This document shows, piece by piece, positions 13,601-26,000 of a DNA stretch of 64,000 nt; positions within the stretch are counted from its first letter, which is position 1; the number at the start of each line of letters is the position of its first letter. The translations under genes and the position numbers were made by a program. Source of the DNA: Haliclystus octoradiatus (lineage: Eukaryota; Cnidaria; Staurozoa; Stauromedusae; Haliclystidae); the NCBI GenBank assembly GCA_916610825.1, contig OU744451.1, positions 248,001 through 312,000 on the forward strand. Direction: 5' to 3'. The notes below the pieces were generated by a model that was given only the letters and a program-made list of their open reading frames with translations, was not told the origin of the DNA and did not search any database.

Positions 13601-16600
13601 TCGTTCGATAACTGCTATCTTTTGCTCTTCCAGATGTTTTTACTGTCATCAAGAAATCTGATTTCACAGGGAAACCTAAACAAACAAAATGACACATTGT
13701 TTACTAAAATAGAATGATATGTTTATTCAATAGTTGGTTCTATGAACAGTGGTGAAGGTTTTGATTACATTCTTTTTTCACTTGCCTGAAGATGATTTAA
13801 GAAAGAATTGACAATTATATTGTGTATTTTACCTGTCGCTATTCAGTATAACAAACTCGTCAGTCAATTATCTCTCATTCAACATATATCGAAAAGGCTC
13901 ATCGAATACAGGACGTTCTTAAACGTTCATGAACTGTCCATAAACTCAGTAAGCTTTTTCGGGTTGGTAGATAATTTTGACAGTTTGAAATATGATTTCT
14001 CTTAAAGAATATTTGGTTACAGCTTGATTTCATTTACCTCTCAACGGTGTTCCTTGTAATTGGATCATACAAAGCAGCCAAACCTGTTGATTGAAAGGTG
14101 TCACGATACCTGTTTCCATGGTGAATGGACCATGCTATAATTTATAACAAAAAATTGAAGAAAGTTAAATTACAAAAAACAAATTTCTGTATAACAAGCA
14201 TATATCGACAAGTGATGCTAACAGAAGTTATGAAAGGTTAATAAAACATTTATGGAAGAGAGGTCATCAATAATCATGAATGTCTCATGTTAGCTGTCAT
14301 GTACTACTCAAGAAACGTTCACAAACAGCAAATAAAATACTTAAAAACTGTTGGATGGGGGAGGGGTGCTATATCACACAGGGATCTCAACGGGGGTCTA
14401 AAAAAGTTGCATTCAGCTGAGACATATCATATCTGCCGGAATCGTCACCATCATTACAATTTCTAAACAGGGCTTCAGATTGATTCCTTATGACAACGTA
14501 AGACATTGGAATGGTCTCTCTTGCAATTCTCTAAGGTAAGGACGAAACACATATATTAGACCAACCGTATCAACATGCTGATCTATTCCAATTTCTTTTA
14601 CGTTTCAAATCAATGTTAACATTCTGTAATTGTAGGCTTTATTTGATTTCAAAACTTACATTGAATTTATTTGGTGGAACTTGAAGTTGACTAGCAGTGA
14701 ATTTATTTTGAGTAACAATTGATGGACCTGTTAAGGAATTTATAAAATATTCGGTAAAAATGTTCACAAACAGCTTTTAGAATCACATAAATATGCAAAT
14801 TCATTGCCAAGGTCCATATATGGTAATAGCCTAATTAATAGCCTACAGATCATAATCAATTCATAAGTTACAAAATTTATTTTCTCTTTCACAGGTAATC
14901 AATTTGGGCAGTAAAGAAGTACATCTCATATCTTATACTTCTCTGGTCTGCTAACACTATCGGACTATTGGTATAACGTAAGATGTGTTGGAGCCCAAGA
15001 AACAAGTATAGATCATTTCAAATTCATCAGTGAGATTGGATTTAAAATGGCAGTTTGGATACAATGGAATAACTGACTAGGCCTACCTTGTAAAATAAAA
15101 TAACAAAGGCTTTCAGCTCCTGCTTTTCACAAATACACATTGATTGTTAATGTACATTAAGTTCATAAATCATATTTGTTTCAGAAGTTATTTTATTTTT
15201 CAGATTTATTCATTTTGCAAAGTTCAAATAGTGTGATCTACGCAGCCTGAGTATCTTTCACAGGCACGCCAAGGTTAGAAAAGGGTTACCATAGGCATGC
15301 AAACGCTTGTATCCATATTTACAAAACTCAAAAAAATTGGAAGACACTCTGGAGCCTAAAAATCACTCTTGTCTCCCAACTTGTTCTCGTTTAAATTAAC
15401 ATCATACCTGCTAATCCAATGATGACGGTGGTGCTGACGCATATTGCAAAACCAACAAATACCAAAACAAATTGACGCTTTGTCAACGTGTAAAGTTGCA
15501 TTTGCACTGTTCTATACAAATAAAAACAAAATAAAATCAACTATTTGATATCATGAAATATTTTTAAATATTTGATAGATTTGCTAAGCCCTACAATGTG
15601 TAGACATTTCTGTCGCAAATACTGCATAGATCATCAGAGCAGAAATGAGTTATCGTTATATCTGCAAATTTTTTTGTTTACAAATCATGACATAACGATT
15701 AGGTAGGCCTACGCTTTTGGTATAACCCCCTCACCCTAACTGAGTGCGAACTGGATGAATAACCCCTTAGTGTTTGTTTATCGTTGGAAAGTTAGAGGGT
15801 ATATGTTGTTACTATATATCATTTCTACAGTGTAACTCCCCGGTGTAACTCACATAAATTCAATTCCGATTTAAGTGAAATTCCTGTTTATCCGCAACCT
15901 GTCTTTGAAACAGTAGGCCTATTAACCCTTCTATAGTGAGGGGCCTTGCTAAAGAACTTTGGGTAGCCTAAGTGCAATGAAAATAGTTGCCACTTAAAGA
16001 CCTTGAAATGACCATCAGCATTTGCATATTTTTGTCTTTAAAATCTGACCTCAGCTTTCAACCACTCATTTTCATGATACACGGCACGCCTTTATGTCTC
16101 CTCTACACACACTCTCGATGTTAGTAACCAACATTCAATACCAACATGGAAACATCTCTACCAATGCTTTTTATCAATTAGTTTGAAAAGTTACAAGGGC
16201 AATGAAGTTGGACTTTGTAAAGGCATTTGACGCTTGAAGAAATTTGTATCATGAAAATCAATTCATTTGCGACCAGCATCATAGAAATTCAGACAGAGTC
16301 TATACGAAGACAGAGTTTGAAAGCCAGGAGTAAAAACAACAGAGTCTACGACTGATTCACAGTTTCAACTTGGTGTTTATACTTTATACAAGAATATTGG
16401 GAATCAAAAGAATGTAAAGGCCGAATGGAACAGACTTGTTAGTAGCCTAATCAGAATCTAATTTTATCACCAAAACGGAATAACCAATTACACAAGGTGA
16501 TTACTCTTTTTTAATTTGGATACTTTGATCGTTGACAAAATTTAAAAAAATATGTTTGTAATTACATCGGTTTGATCTGAGAATTTTATTTAGGTTTTTC

Positions 16601-17265
16601 TATTGCATTGTTTTTCTTTCCGCTGTTTTGGTTTGCGTCAAATTACCAGATAAATTGTGACTCCGCTATTTATCAATTATTTGTGAGCCGTAGGCCTATG
16701 TATTTGTTGGCTATCTATAGACTATTAGACATAAACTTTGAATTTCGACATAGGGGCCTGTACTAGCACCTACCATTTCAATGTTTGCATTTAAAAATTA
16801 AAAATTAAAGTTGATAAACCCTGAGACTATTTTGTGAAGCTTTCTGTTGCACCTTTCCGAAGCAACAGCCACAAGGAGAACCCCCTGACATAAGTGGGTT
16901 AGGGGCCATCCATAAAGTATGTACTCAGTTGAGGGGGAGAGGCCATACCAAAGGTGTACAGCTGCGTACAGGGGGATGGGTATGTGTCAAATATTGGAAC
17001 ATTTACTAAGTACGTGCTTTATAGATTTGTCATACACTGTATTATGCTTCGTATAAGTATTGGGCGGTTAGTTGTTTTTAAAAGTAGATCAAGTGTCATT
17101 TCAATAGATCTCCAAATGAGGTATTACTCACTTTTAAATGTAGAACAATGGTTAAATCTAATGGAAATAGATCTGAAAGACAGCCATTAGAAAAAACTAG
17201 GCCACTGGCCAGCACTATTTTGTCCATGAAACAGGTTATAAATCCATCGAAAGTTCATATACGGG

Positions 17266-17300
<35 letters not shown>

Positions 17301-17569
17301 CCTTATTATTATTATTGAGCCAGCGTTATAACTTGTAAGAAATGATTGATCATTGATTAAATGGTCTTTTCTATTGGATGGTGATTGTTGTTATCAGACG
17401 GAACAGCAATAACCTATCAAACTAAATGATTTCATCTAAACGGCTCTGAAATTAATTCAAAACGGGATGAAGAAGTATAGTAGCCTACGGCTATGACATA
17501 AAATATACAAATAAAATAGAGAGTTAACAAACAAACTTACGAGTCAAATTTCATTCTTTTAGATGGCAT
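4672..17569 (-). CDS. TMEM181: TMEM181 orthologue, 17 exons, complete (487 aa)
   Basis: A multipass membrane protein of the GOST family (lumenal GOLD-like domain followed by seven membrane helices); members work in the secretory and endosomal membrane system, and the exact role of TMEM181 is poorly known. Exons on the minus strand: 17569-17541, 15511-15408, 14727-14660, 14134-14038, 13675-13551, 12437-12315, 11834-11754, 11293-11194, 10645-10518, 10398-10307, 9996-9939, 9558-9456, 9139-9088, 8319-8237, 7883-7794, 6758-6692, 4735-4672. All phases join without a stop (1464 nt including TAA). Landmarks match vertebrate TMEM181: LYTLTKRQFVLVF in the first helix, FNQQVWLLC and HLGYLNY in the lumenal domain, EIWFRF, SWLPGMLD, FYLPK, MPYF, RLKFLT, LQDNFV, FYGLFNFYLY, and an acidic C-terminus after DEDIIYG. 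The intron after exon 14 is AT-AC; the rest are GT-AG. The splice of exon 16 to exon 17 (intron about 1.95 kb) is the least certain join. Confidence 0.92.
5586..6479. mobile_element. TTAA-flanked foldback element (copy 1) carrying a SINE
   Basis: Long imperfect inverted repeats begin with AGCCCCGGCCAAATGA at the left and end with its complement at the right; short blocks containing GCCAACATTCATCGGA recur within both arms in opposite orientation. The right end is followed by TTAA (6480-6483); the left is preceded by ATAA, one mismatch from TTAA. No transposase is present, so this is a non-autonomous DNA element. It lies in the last TMEM181 intron and has itself been hit by a SINE (5746-6120). 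A second copy lies at 58677-58961. Confidence 0.7.
5746..6120 (+). mobile_element. tRNA-derived SINE, full length (copy 1)
   Basis: The head resembles a tRNA with an A box (TAGCTCAGATGG) and a B box (GGTTCAAATCC), the internal RNA polymerase III promoter. A body of about 290 bp follows, shared with the copies at 26247-26616 and elsewhere. A direct repeat AACAGCGGTT at 5736-5745 and 6121-6130 is the target-site duplication and fixes both ends. It is not a working tRNA gene because it lacks a proper cloverleaf and is followed by conserved SINE body. Confidence 0.85.
7142..7785. repeat. hAT-like short repeats with CCTGTCTATA motif (cluster)
   Basis: Two or more copies (near 7150-7200 and 7606-7785) of a short repeat built from ACCTGTCTATA followed by GGTCA-type motifs, ending near TCACTGTA, consistent with a CAGTGAAACC-type end on the other strand. 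They are non-coding and lie between TMEM181 exons 15 and 16. Related copies occur near 8400-8500, 9735-9835, 10173-10290, 44240-44290, 59360-59475 and 62930-63010. Confidence 0.5.
7884..8236 (-). other. U12-type AT-AC intron in TMEM181
   Basis: On the minus strand the intron starts with ATATCCTTTT immediately after exon 14, which fits the minor-spliceosome donor consensus. It ends with the branch-site motif CCTTAAC (7902-7896), about 13 nt before a terminal AC. There is no usable GT donor at this position. Splicing here joins T with CT to make the Ser of Asn-Ser-Ala-Glu-Phe, exactly as in the recalled vertebrate protein. The intron is 353 nt long. Donor, branch site, AC end and reading phase all agree, so this is a strong call made from sequence alone. 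Confidence 0.93.
8400..8500. repeat. hAT-like CCTGTCTATA repeat copy
   Basis: Same family as the cluster at 7142-7785: a TATAGTGGTCA-type motif followed by TATACAGGTTTCACTGTA, compatible with a CAGTGAAACC terminus read on the opposite strand. It lies in TMEM181 intron 13. No coding capacity. Confidence 0.45.
8690..8825 (+). mobile_element. SINE fragment (degraded head and start of body)
   Basis: Shows a weakened tRNA-like head (GGTTAGCCCATGTGG, then GGTTCAAATCC) and the start of the same body seen in the full copies (AGCCTTGACTTT, then a CATCAGATG...ACCATCT stretch). It is shorter and more diverged than the copies at 5746 and 26247. It lies in TMEM181 intron 13. Confidence 0.65.
9735..9835. 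repeat. hAT-like CCTGTCTATA repeat copy
   Basis: Diverged copy in TMEM181 intron 11: TATATACAGGTGGTC at one end and a GTTATAGATAGCGAGTTTAACTGTA-type end at the other. Non-coding. Confidence 0.35.
10173..10290. repeat. hAT-like CCTGTCTATA repeat copy
   Basis: Copy in TMEM181 intron 10 starting with CAGTAAAACCTGTCTATAAC, with GACCACTAATAGGAGGTAA further in. The start resembles a hAT-type terminal repeat (CAGTGAAACC with one change). Non-coding. Confidence 0.45.
11425..11520. repeat. TTCATGAAC palindrome cluster
   Basis: ATCATGAACAGTTCATGA, AATTCATGAATAATTC, AAGAGCAGTTCGTGAAAAGTT and related blocks within 100 bp of TMEM181 intron 7. Same motif family as 63551-63735. Confidence 0.45.
11945..12080. 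repeat. TTCATGAAC palindrome cluster
   Basis: TTCATGATCTTTTCATGAAC, GATTCATGAATTTTG and CATTTCATGAAA-type blocks in TMEM181 intron 6. More degenerate than the cluster at 63551. Confidence 0.4.
16890..17000. repeat. Interspersed repeat with GGGGCCATCCATAAAGTA motif
   Basis: The stretch has a G-rich body with repeated GTAC-type blocks (ATAAAGTATGTAC, GGTGTACAGCTGCGTAC) and lies in the first TMEM181 intron. It resembles a short non-autonomous repeat, but I cannot place its ends or family. Confidence 0.35.
17267..17318. repeat. (TTA)n microsatellite
   Basis: About 16 TTA units with one interruption (TCC). It lies about 250 bp from TMEM181 coding exon 1, on the intron side. Confidence 0.9.
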
Positions 17570-18229
17570 TTCAGTTCATAAATCAAATATAGTATACAAT
17601 TAAAATGTAGTTCATGATCTGATAAATGAGTTTATCTTTATTCCAAAATGAACAGCAGCTTTTAAAAAACGTCATTTACATGTTACCCATTGATCATTCG
17701 TTCTATAACAGCCAACGTGCAGCCCACAATAAAGCCACCATCACAAAACGAACAACAAACTTTTTTGAAATAAACTAGACTCCCTGTGATGCTCTTGATA
17801 CCACAGGGAGTAACAAACTAATATCAAATCTCAATCACGCCGCTCAGAGGACCACATAATTTTATCACAAAGTTTTATGAATGCAATGCCCATATTATAT
17901 TATATACCCATCTATATATACCATCTATACCATTCGTTAATGCGTCTTCAGGCGTGGTGCATGGAAATTCGTTTTGAGTTTATGATCTGCCAAGCAATAA
18001 TGTTTCGTCAGCTGCATCCCAATTTAGGACCTTCTGCTTTCTTTTAGATGGATTGTCTCCCTTTCCACCTTTTTTATGTGAAAAGAGGTATTTTATCTTT
18101 GGGGAATATTTTGTCAACGAATCGTTGTGATTAATTCATTCTAAATTAATTATAATTTATAACGCCGTCATGATGTATATTGTTAATAGGCACCGACTTG
18201 CGCAAACTAACATTCTAAAATGCAATATA

Positions 18230-18640
18230 GTTCCCTCCTCTGCTCTCCCGTATATTTCAACAACCGAATACGACCAAGACAAGATCTCACACCCATAATG
18301 ACATATACATCAAGTCAAGCCATCGCCACTCATTTGAATATGCTGGTGCTCACAAGTGGAATGATCTACCGTCTACAATGAAGGAGGTTTCCAAGAGGAA
18401 AAGTTTCAAAAGTCCCCTTGAGAGGCATTTAAATACCAATAAAATTTCTGCATTTTAACTTTTATAGTTCGTATTTGATTAACCTTGCAGCTGTATATAT
18501 GTCTGTGTTATTGTAATCAATTATTTTATGTTTATTCCTTAGTTTATTTCATAAATCAGTCCTGCGAAAAAAGATATTGTAAAATTTATCAGGTTTAATA
18601 AATGATGGATGATGATGATGATGATGATGATGATAACACT
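18230..18640 (+). mobile_element. CR1/L2-type non-LTR 3' fragment with (GAT)n tail
   Basis: One frame encodes the typical C-terminal end of a CR1/L2/Jockey-type reverse transcriptase (FEYAGAHKWNDLPS, later SFKSPLERHL, then a stop). It is followed by an untranslated tail ending in a (GAT)n run at about 18604-18633. The element is 5'-truncated. The fragments at 25670-25890 and 31775-32030 share the CGATCTACCGTCT block and the GAT tail. Confidence 0.65.
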
Positions 18641-18981
18641 TCCCCAGTAGTCTTGATGCTAATTTATGGCATATTTTTTGCTTTAAATTTAACCTGTAAG
18701 CGGCCGGGGGGTAGTGTTCACGTAATATTATTCTATCACGTCGAAAAGAAATAAGTTTTTGACTCACGTAATGAGAGATGCTATTTTCTATTTCAGGTTA
18801 AATGAAACTGCCAACTTCAAAACCATATTTAGAATAACCATGAGTCAAGAACTCAACTAGCCCACAACTGTAGTCGTTGACGGGTGTGCTGTTCCCAGAG
18901 TCAGTCACAATTCTATTCGAGGGAAATCACCATTTTTTCCTGCTTAACATAATTCTCAGTAATTGATCTAGTTGAACATAT

Positions 18982-19004
18982 TGATGATGATGATGATGAT
19001 GATG
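18982..19004. repeat. (GAT)n microsatellite
   Basis: About seven GAT units. I did not find the non-LTR 3' sequence upstream of it that accompanies the other GAT tails. Confidence 0.8.
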
Positions 19005-22000
19005 AAGTTCACTATGAACTAATGCCGACCTTCATATTTGGAGAGTTTTTCTTTCATCAAAATTTCTTTGTGCTCTCATGACGTCTACCCTATTCAAGTA
19101 AAAGTTTCTTTAAAATAATAACTTCAGGGTATAATGAATTATCCATGTCAATAGTTACAATAAGTTTACGATCTATTTGAGGTACAGACCAATTCCATCG
19201 TTTGCTATTCTCCATCATAAGATAGATCAGAATTAAGCCAAACTGGCGAGCCCCTCTTTTCTATTGTTTATTGATCGGATGAGTCTTAATTGTTGCTTCG
19301 ATCCGTTTCAATGATGTGAAGCCGCGCTTCAAGGCAGGCCTTGACAGAAAGGGATAATCATTATCAAATGAGTGATCATTCATGACATGTCTATTCAGAA
19401 TAAATATTTATAAATGCACAACACTATAAATAAACGCAAAATGATTAGAAGAGATTATGTGGTTTTAGTGCCAGCAAACTGCAAGAATTAGAGGCTATCA
19501 AAGAGCTGTATGCAATGATACTTAAATTTCTACAGGGCATTGACATAAAAAGATACGTTTGCTAAGGTACCCCTTCGTCAATTTGTCAAAGGATAGCCCG
19601 CTGCTTTTTAAATGTTCCACGTCTACTGTCACGGAAATAAATGTAGCATGGGCATGTTTTGTGGGAGTACAAACCCCCAAGTTGAGTAGGAGCATGATAT
19701 GAAATATTCTCCTTACCTGGTGTAACTGAGGCAAATTATATGTGAAACAGTTTACTAAATACTATTTTATAACAAACGTATACGTTCCAAATGACGCGTA
19801 TATATGAAAGCATCATAATACGCATAAATAAGCTAGAAATTACCTCAAATACAAGTACAGTATTGAAGTCAACATGACATTAAAAAGTGGTTTAATTTAC
19901 GTTTTGCTTCTTAAACGATTTCCAAGTAAAAATTCAAGTAATAAAGTTATGTGTATAACAGTACTATTTGCATTGTCAATTTCAACCTTCAAGTTTAAGG
20001 AAAACAAAATGTCTCTAGTGTTTATAATGTGGAGAAGATTGTATGTGTTTGGCATACTTTGTAACTATGGTTTCCAGTTGTCTTCTCTGCTATTCCTACT
20101 CTTAATAATTATCCCCGTATAGGTTTGACTCTCTTAATTCCTAGTGAAAAAGAGGTGTCACTCAGGGCACAATGTGAATCCTTTACCAGTATATTGCATA
20201 ACATGTAATTCTAATGTCCTTATGAAATTAGTCTCCTACTAGACACAATGCAGAACGATCTGGCGTATATCATTTCAAGTCTCTCAGTATCATAATATAG
20301 CTGGTGTATGCCAGAAGCTCTAATAATTAATGAACGGACTGCTAACTGAGTTATATTACGTCCATGGATTTACAAAAGAGTTTGAATGTTATGACTATGA
20401 TTGTTACTTATCAAGTTTTATTTTTATTTTTATTTTTTGTTTATTTGAGGTCATAAGAATTCTAATAAAAGTTTATTTCATTCAGAAAGTTTGAAAGTTC
20501 TGTCCTGATATTCCATCGACGATACCACGAAAAAAACTGAATATCTTATGTTCTCGCAGAAGGGCATTAAATCGAATATTATATTATCTATTATCACACG
20601 TTAGCAAGAGAAGCATTGAGATATCAGATAAAATGTACTTTGTAGATCTAGGTTCTCCATATTGAAATGGCGTGGCTCGTGTGAAAATTATCTTCTAACG
20701 CCCACAGATATACATAGGCCCACGAATGCATGTGACTGCAGAGTCGCTGTGTTATTGGTGTAAATGAGTACAAAACTGTTTTATGTGCCCACTTGAACCA
20801 ATGTATACAACACTATTTGAATATTACGACACTTGAATGTCCACTGGTCTGCATTCTTATTCTAATCATAAACGAGCGAGAGAGAGAGTTACATCGGACG
20901 ATCGGTAAACCAGCAGAAATTAAGACTATCTGAATTTAATATAAATCTGTTTCATAAATTCATTATCTGGCTAAGTACAATCGAAGTAAGTGCAATAAAT
21001 CATTTATTAACAATATTTAATATATTGAATTTATATATTTATCTTATCTCTACATAATCTTTTTAAGGCAGAATTGTTTATTATCTCAACGGCGTTTCGG
21101 CTATTATCTCTAGCCATTTTCAAGAGAATCAAATTTTTAAATTGTATTTAATATATATAGGTTTCAAAATTCAATAGAATTTATAATTTGCATTCTAAAA
21201 TTTTATATTAAATAATTAAAACAATACTGAGGGCATTGAATCCGCTTGGGAATTTAAGTTCGGTTTCAGGTCCTTAATAAACATCATTTCATAATTGTTC
21301 AGGCCAATCCCATTTTGAATCGCAGCGTCTCAAGACGCTAAATTGATTGAATAGCACCGTTCACTGCTTTCCTGATGCTCTTTCACGTTTCGTCCAATCT
21401 CCAATGGCAAAAGATGACGAACTGGGTGTTTTTATTGTAGGTCGGTGGTTTTATTGGTGGTGGTGGTGTTTTTATTTAGGTTGGTGTGTTTTTATTGTAG
21501 GTCGGTGGTTTTTGTATATTCTACATTGCTCGAAGTAAACAAGCCACATTTAAATAAGCAAACAGCACATGTCATGACGATATCTCTATACATAATCATT
21601 ATGGGTGTATTTCTCCAAAAGTATTAGACGTGTCCCTGTTTTTGAAAAGGCATGTCTCACAGTCTCAATATACATGAACTGTAACTACTATCAATTCATT
21701 TATTTTCTGGAAATCATGTTTCATTTTATAAGAATCGGTAACTTTTGCTGTCAGGATTTAAACGAATGTTCTAGACCCTGTGGGTTGTTTTCAGATCCAA
21801 TATTTTTGGTTTAAAGTTCGATGAGACTGTTAAAATGTTATAATATGCAAATCGCTCTTTTCAGTGTGTGGCCAAAAATTAATCTCTCTATCAAAATGTT
21901 TACATGTCAAAGTAGATCAAGTTTTGTCAAATTTATCTTATATACGATATATACATCTGCAAGCACCTAAAAAGTTTAGCGTCAGAGTATTATTTCGATG

Positions 22001-23032
22001 TATTTCAGATTTCTTTGTGTGGATAAATTGAGATCCGACTTAAAAAGAACTTGATCTATTTCGATATATATGAACCTTCACATAATGTATATATTGTGTT
22101 ATAAATATATGAAATAGAACATAAGTGTGAAAACTAGATACAGAAAAACATAGAAATGATGACTCAAACATTACAATTATGGGGGTTGAATTTTGCCTAA
22201 TTACGCTGTCAGACATTCCAGTGTTCTTCTCTGCTCTTCGTGTTACCTAAAACTGTACGCGACATATTTCAAATATATTGAATATATGTACTACTAATTC
22301 TGACATACTCTTTTCTGCCATTGATAAAAACGATCTTTCAACCGGTTGTCAGCATTCCATATAATGATATAATATACTATTTTTATAAAAAAATAAACAA
22401 TGGCTGTATAATAGTACTGAAAATTTCTTATAATTTATAGGATTTTAGTACCAAAGACGAATTTCAGTTTAAATTCATTTTACTTTTCTTAACATTTTTG
22501 AACAGGCTATAATATCAATATTAATGTACGTAGAACTTAGAGGCGGAGCAATAACCAGAAATCAATCTAATACAGGTAGCGATGGATGGAGTGTCGATCG
22601 GACCATCCGATCGTTATCCGGCGTCTGTGAAGACCGTTAATCCTGCGGAGACAGATTCGTAGGAAACCTATTTTGCGACGCAACTGAGTAACATCATAAC
22701 AAAACACAGAACATTACAAGTGGAACTGACATAGCATTTCATAATAGGAAAGGGCTAATCTCAATGTTTCCATTATATGTAAAACTTGTTATATTGTTAT
22801 GTAATAATGATAGGATATAATATAAGTGTATTTTATCGAGGCTATAACCTAATAGGAGGCTCAGCTAATTCAGATATATTTATATACAAACAATCGTTCT
22901 ATTTGTTCTAGTTTTAATCCTGGATTCTCAATTCTTTGACCAACCGTCCCACAGTCAACCACTCACTTGCTGAGACACTGTCGAAAGTTTACCAAATAAA
23001 AATACGTATGATAATAATTATATTGTCAAAGC

Positions 23033-26000
23033 ATGGGGTTAAATCTGAGAAGTTGGTTGTATAATAATACTGCAAAAATACTCATCGTGGTAAGTGAATT
23101 GTTAGATTTGTTTATTTTTTATATTTTATTAATCGAAGCTTGGCGAACGTTGCCGAAGGGCTACAATATCGCCTATAACCACATGGTTGACAAGAGGTCA
23201 CCGCGACAACGGAAACCATGACGAATTATACAACAATAGAATGGCTATTACATTGATTCCTTTTCAGCGTGATATATATATTAATATATTAATCACGATC
23301 ACAGTCACGAAAGAGAGGTTGTGGCCAAGGAAACTGCTCATTTGTACAATTCGAAATAATTTTCAGTTTTCAGTTCTTGCATTATTTACGATCTGTTTAG
23401 AAAGTGACTCGTTAAGGGATCAGGTTAGATACAAATTCATCATCCCATCTAGGAGCATAGTCTAACGAAATTTGAGTTAATTCCTTTAATCATGAAAGAG
23501 CGCATGCTCATGCTACTTAGGTGAATAAGAGTTAACATTTTTTCTCAGCCGATTTATCCAACACCAATTAATTAGTACTCCAATGAACATACGGGTCTCA
23601 TTAGGATTGATTGACCATGATCTTATGTGATAAAAATAATATCCAACGAAAAATATCAATTTTGAATCATCACTTCGACTTTTTTAATTAAATGAAAAAC
23701 ATTATTTTTATCCTGAAATATTTTGATTTCAATTCTTTTGAGAAGATGAGATATCCGCTGGAGACACAGAAAAATTCCGTAACTGCAAATATTTTCATAT
23801 CGTAAATATTTTGATTTGTAACTAGAACTGTTAACAATTATAATTTTCATTATTGACGTCATGGATTCAAATTCCAATCTTGTGCCTTACAAAATAGCAT
23901 AAAGAACACCTTCTGTTCACATGAAACAGATTTGCGGCAGACGGCGACCTACCAAACAAAGTCATTATTGTCCTCAAAAATCTAAACTTAGCTTTATCCA
24001 AGCTATTATTACTGTCAGTTCATATATAATTAATTATTTTCACTATAGTAAAACTTGGTTAATATCCCATCTTTTAATTTCCCACCTTGCTTTATATCCC
24101 CACATAAAACTGATTTCTACTTTCCATTCTCCATATACTAACACAAACTCCATAATACAAACTCTCATAATTCTACCTCGCTTAATGCCCCACTTTTCAT
24201 CCGTACCATAGGGGGAGATATTAAGCAAATTCGACTGTATTACAGATATTTGTGAGTGAAGATTTATAGTACAGTGTAGTATATGAAACGGAATCGCAAT
24301 TCTGAAGGCGCCAGTAACGCTATCACTATTCTATTTCTAGAGGAGTGGGTCTTCTCTCCAAGAGCAAAGATTGTAAACCATGACACTGTCCATCAATTTC
24401 AACAGATATTCATGGCAGATATGCCTATATCGTCAATGTTCAGCGGTACGCCACAGCTCTCCATAAAGCAACTCCCTTCAAAACCTTTTGAAATTAAAAC
24501 CCCTATAAACCTCTATATATGTGACTCTATATGAATGATTATCCTTTTCAAAGTCAATTATCGAACATGTAGCGTATCATTAGCACAATTTTTAAATGAT
24601 TTATTTAGGCTAATATATATGTAAGTGTAATTAATTTTCTTTATGAGCCTGTCAAATTCTAATTCGACAAATATGCCATCCATGTATATAACCCTTCGCG
24701 CGGTTTGATTTTAGTGGATATTTGCATCCCATAATGTCAATCACGCAAAGAAAACTCTTTTTGCTCAATCTATCACTACTAAGACAATTCCCAGCAAACA
24801 CGGGAACGTTCCTGCAACGTTCCTGGACGTTTCTAAAGGTACGCAGAAGGATACAGGAACGTTCGTTGGAACGTCCATTGACGGTCGCCTTGTGGGCTAT
24901 TTGGTATGTCTTCTCAGGAACGCTCCTGTGGCGTCCTGGGGACGTTCCAGAAACCATCAGAAGTACATCTTGAGACTTTCGCTGGACCAACTTACTAATG
25001 ATTTATTTGGCATACGACTATTTTGTTTTAGCAAACTGGTCAGAAATTGCCATAATTATTTCTAGTCTTGTTCCCTTTCGAGTTTTAATGACTTGTTGAT
25101 TATTCTGATTCAAAATGATTTCATAGGTCGTTTGGTTGCTTACAAATACTGGCCTATTTATATGGGCGTTTGAAAAATATAGGACAAATCCTGAATTTCA
25201 TTATACATTTGGCATATTAGGGGTGAGTTTCATATTGATATTTCAAACTTGATTCCAAATTAACATTTTTTCTTCCCGCATTAATTAACTATATCTCATA
25301 TTTAGATTTCGCTCTCTGTATCACGTGGTGCAGCACAAGTGATTTATTTCAACACGGCCGTGATATTATTACCAATGTGTAGAGCAATCACGTCAAAGCT
25401 TCGAACAATGACAGGACGGGTAATAATTTTGATAGTATACACCGCCGGTGCTCCCGATTGTATTCTGAATATATACCCTAACCATGTAATAATTAAAGCG
25501 TCAAGATATATATATATATATATATATAAATATATATATATAATCACTCTTTCTATAGAGGGTCCCATGTAGGAAAGAATACAATGGCTCATGCAGCTAA
25601 GTTGGTTTTCTGTTGGAGACAGAATAATCTTGCATCAACTAATGTTTACTCATGAAATTAAATTTAAACTAGCTACTCCGAACGATCTACCGTCTGCAAT
25701 CGAAGCAGGCCTACTTTCAAATGTCTCCTTGAGAAGCACTTGACGTTCTTAAGATATTTTATTCATACCACTCTTTCCTATTATTTAAACCCTTTATTAC
25801 TTAATGTCTGTTTTCCTGTTAACTTAGCTCAGTCCTTTTGAAAAAGGAGTTATGTATAACTTAAAGGTTTCGGAATAAATGATGATGATGATGTTATGGT
25901 AGTTTTATTCTACATCATATTTTACATATTTTACTTTACTGTTTTCTAGCATTTGAAGAGTACGACACGCAGGCTGCTAGACAGCGGAGTCAGCCTTCAC

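Larger units (their letters stand above)
17570..23032. other. Intergenic between divergent TMEM181 and NOX4-A
   Basis: A 5.5-kb stretch between two divergently transcribed genes; both promoters should lie here. It holds a non-LTR 3' fragment with a GAT tail (18230-18640), a short (GAT)n at 18982-19004 and AT-rich sequence. Short ORFs at 19522-19734 and 19874-20122 show no recognisable domain and no matching splice partner. I see no further gene. Confidence 0.5.

Noticed and set aside
18549-18767. ORF encoding a poly-His run
   Set aside because: The His run is the antisense reading of the (GAT)n tail of a non-LTR fragment.
23921-24211. 96-codon plus-strand ORF in NOX4-A intron 1
   Set aside because: It overlaps a repeat that recurs at 61400-61745 and has no domain signature.
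24652-24990. 112-codon minus-strand ORF with Arg/Asn-rich peptide
   Set aside because: The frame is produced by the GGAACGTTCC palindrome cluster; no start context or homologous domain.
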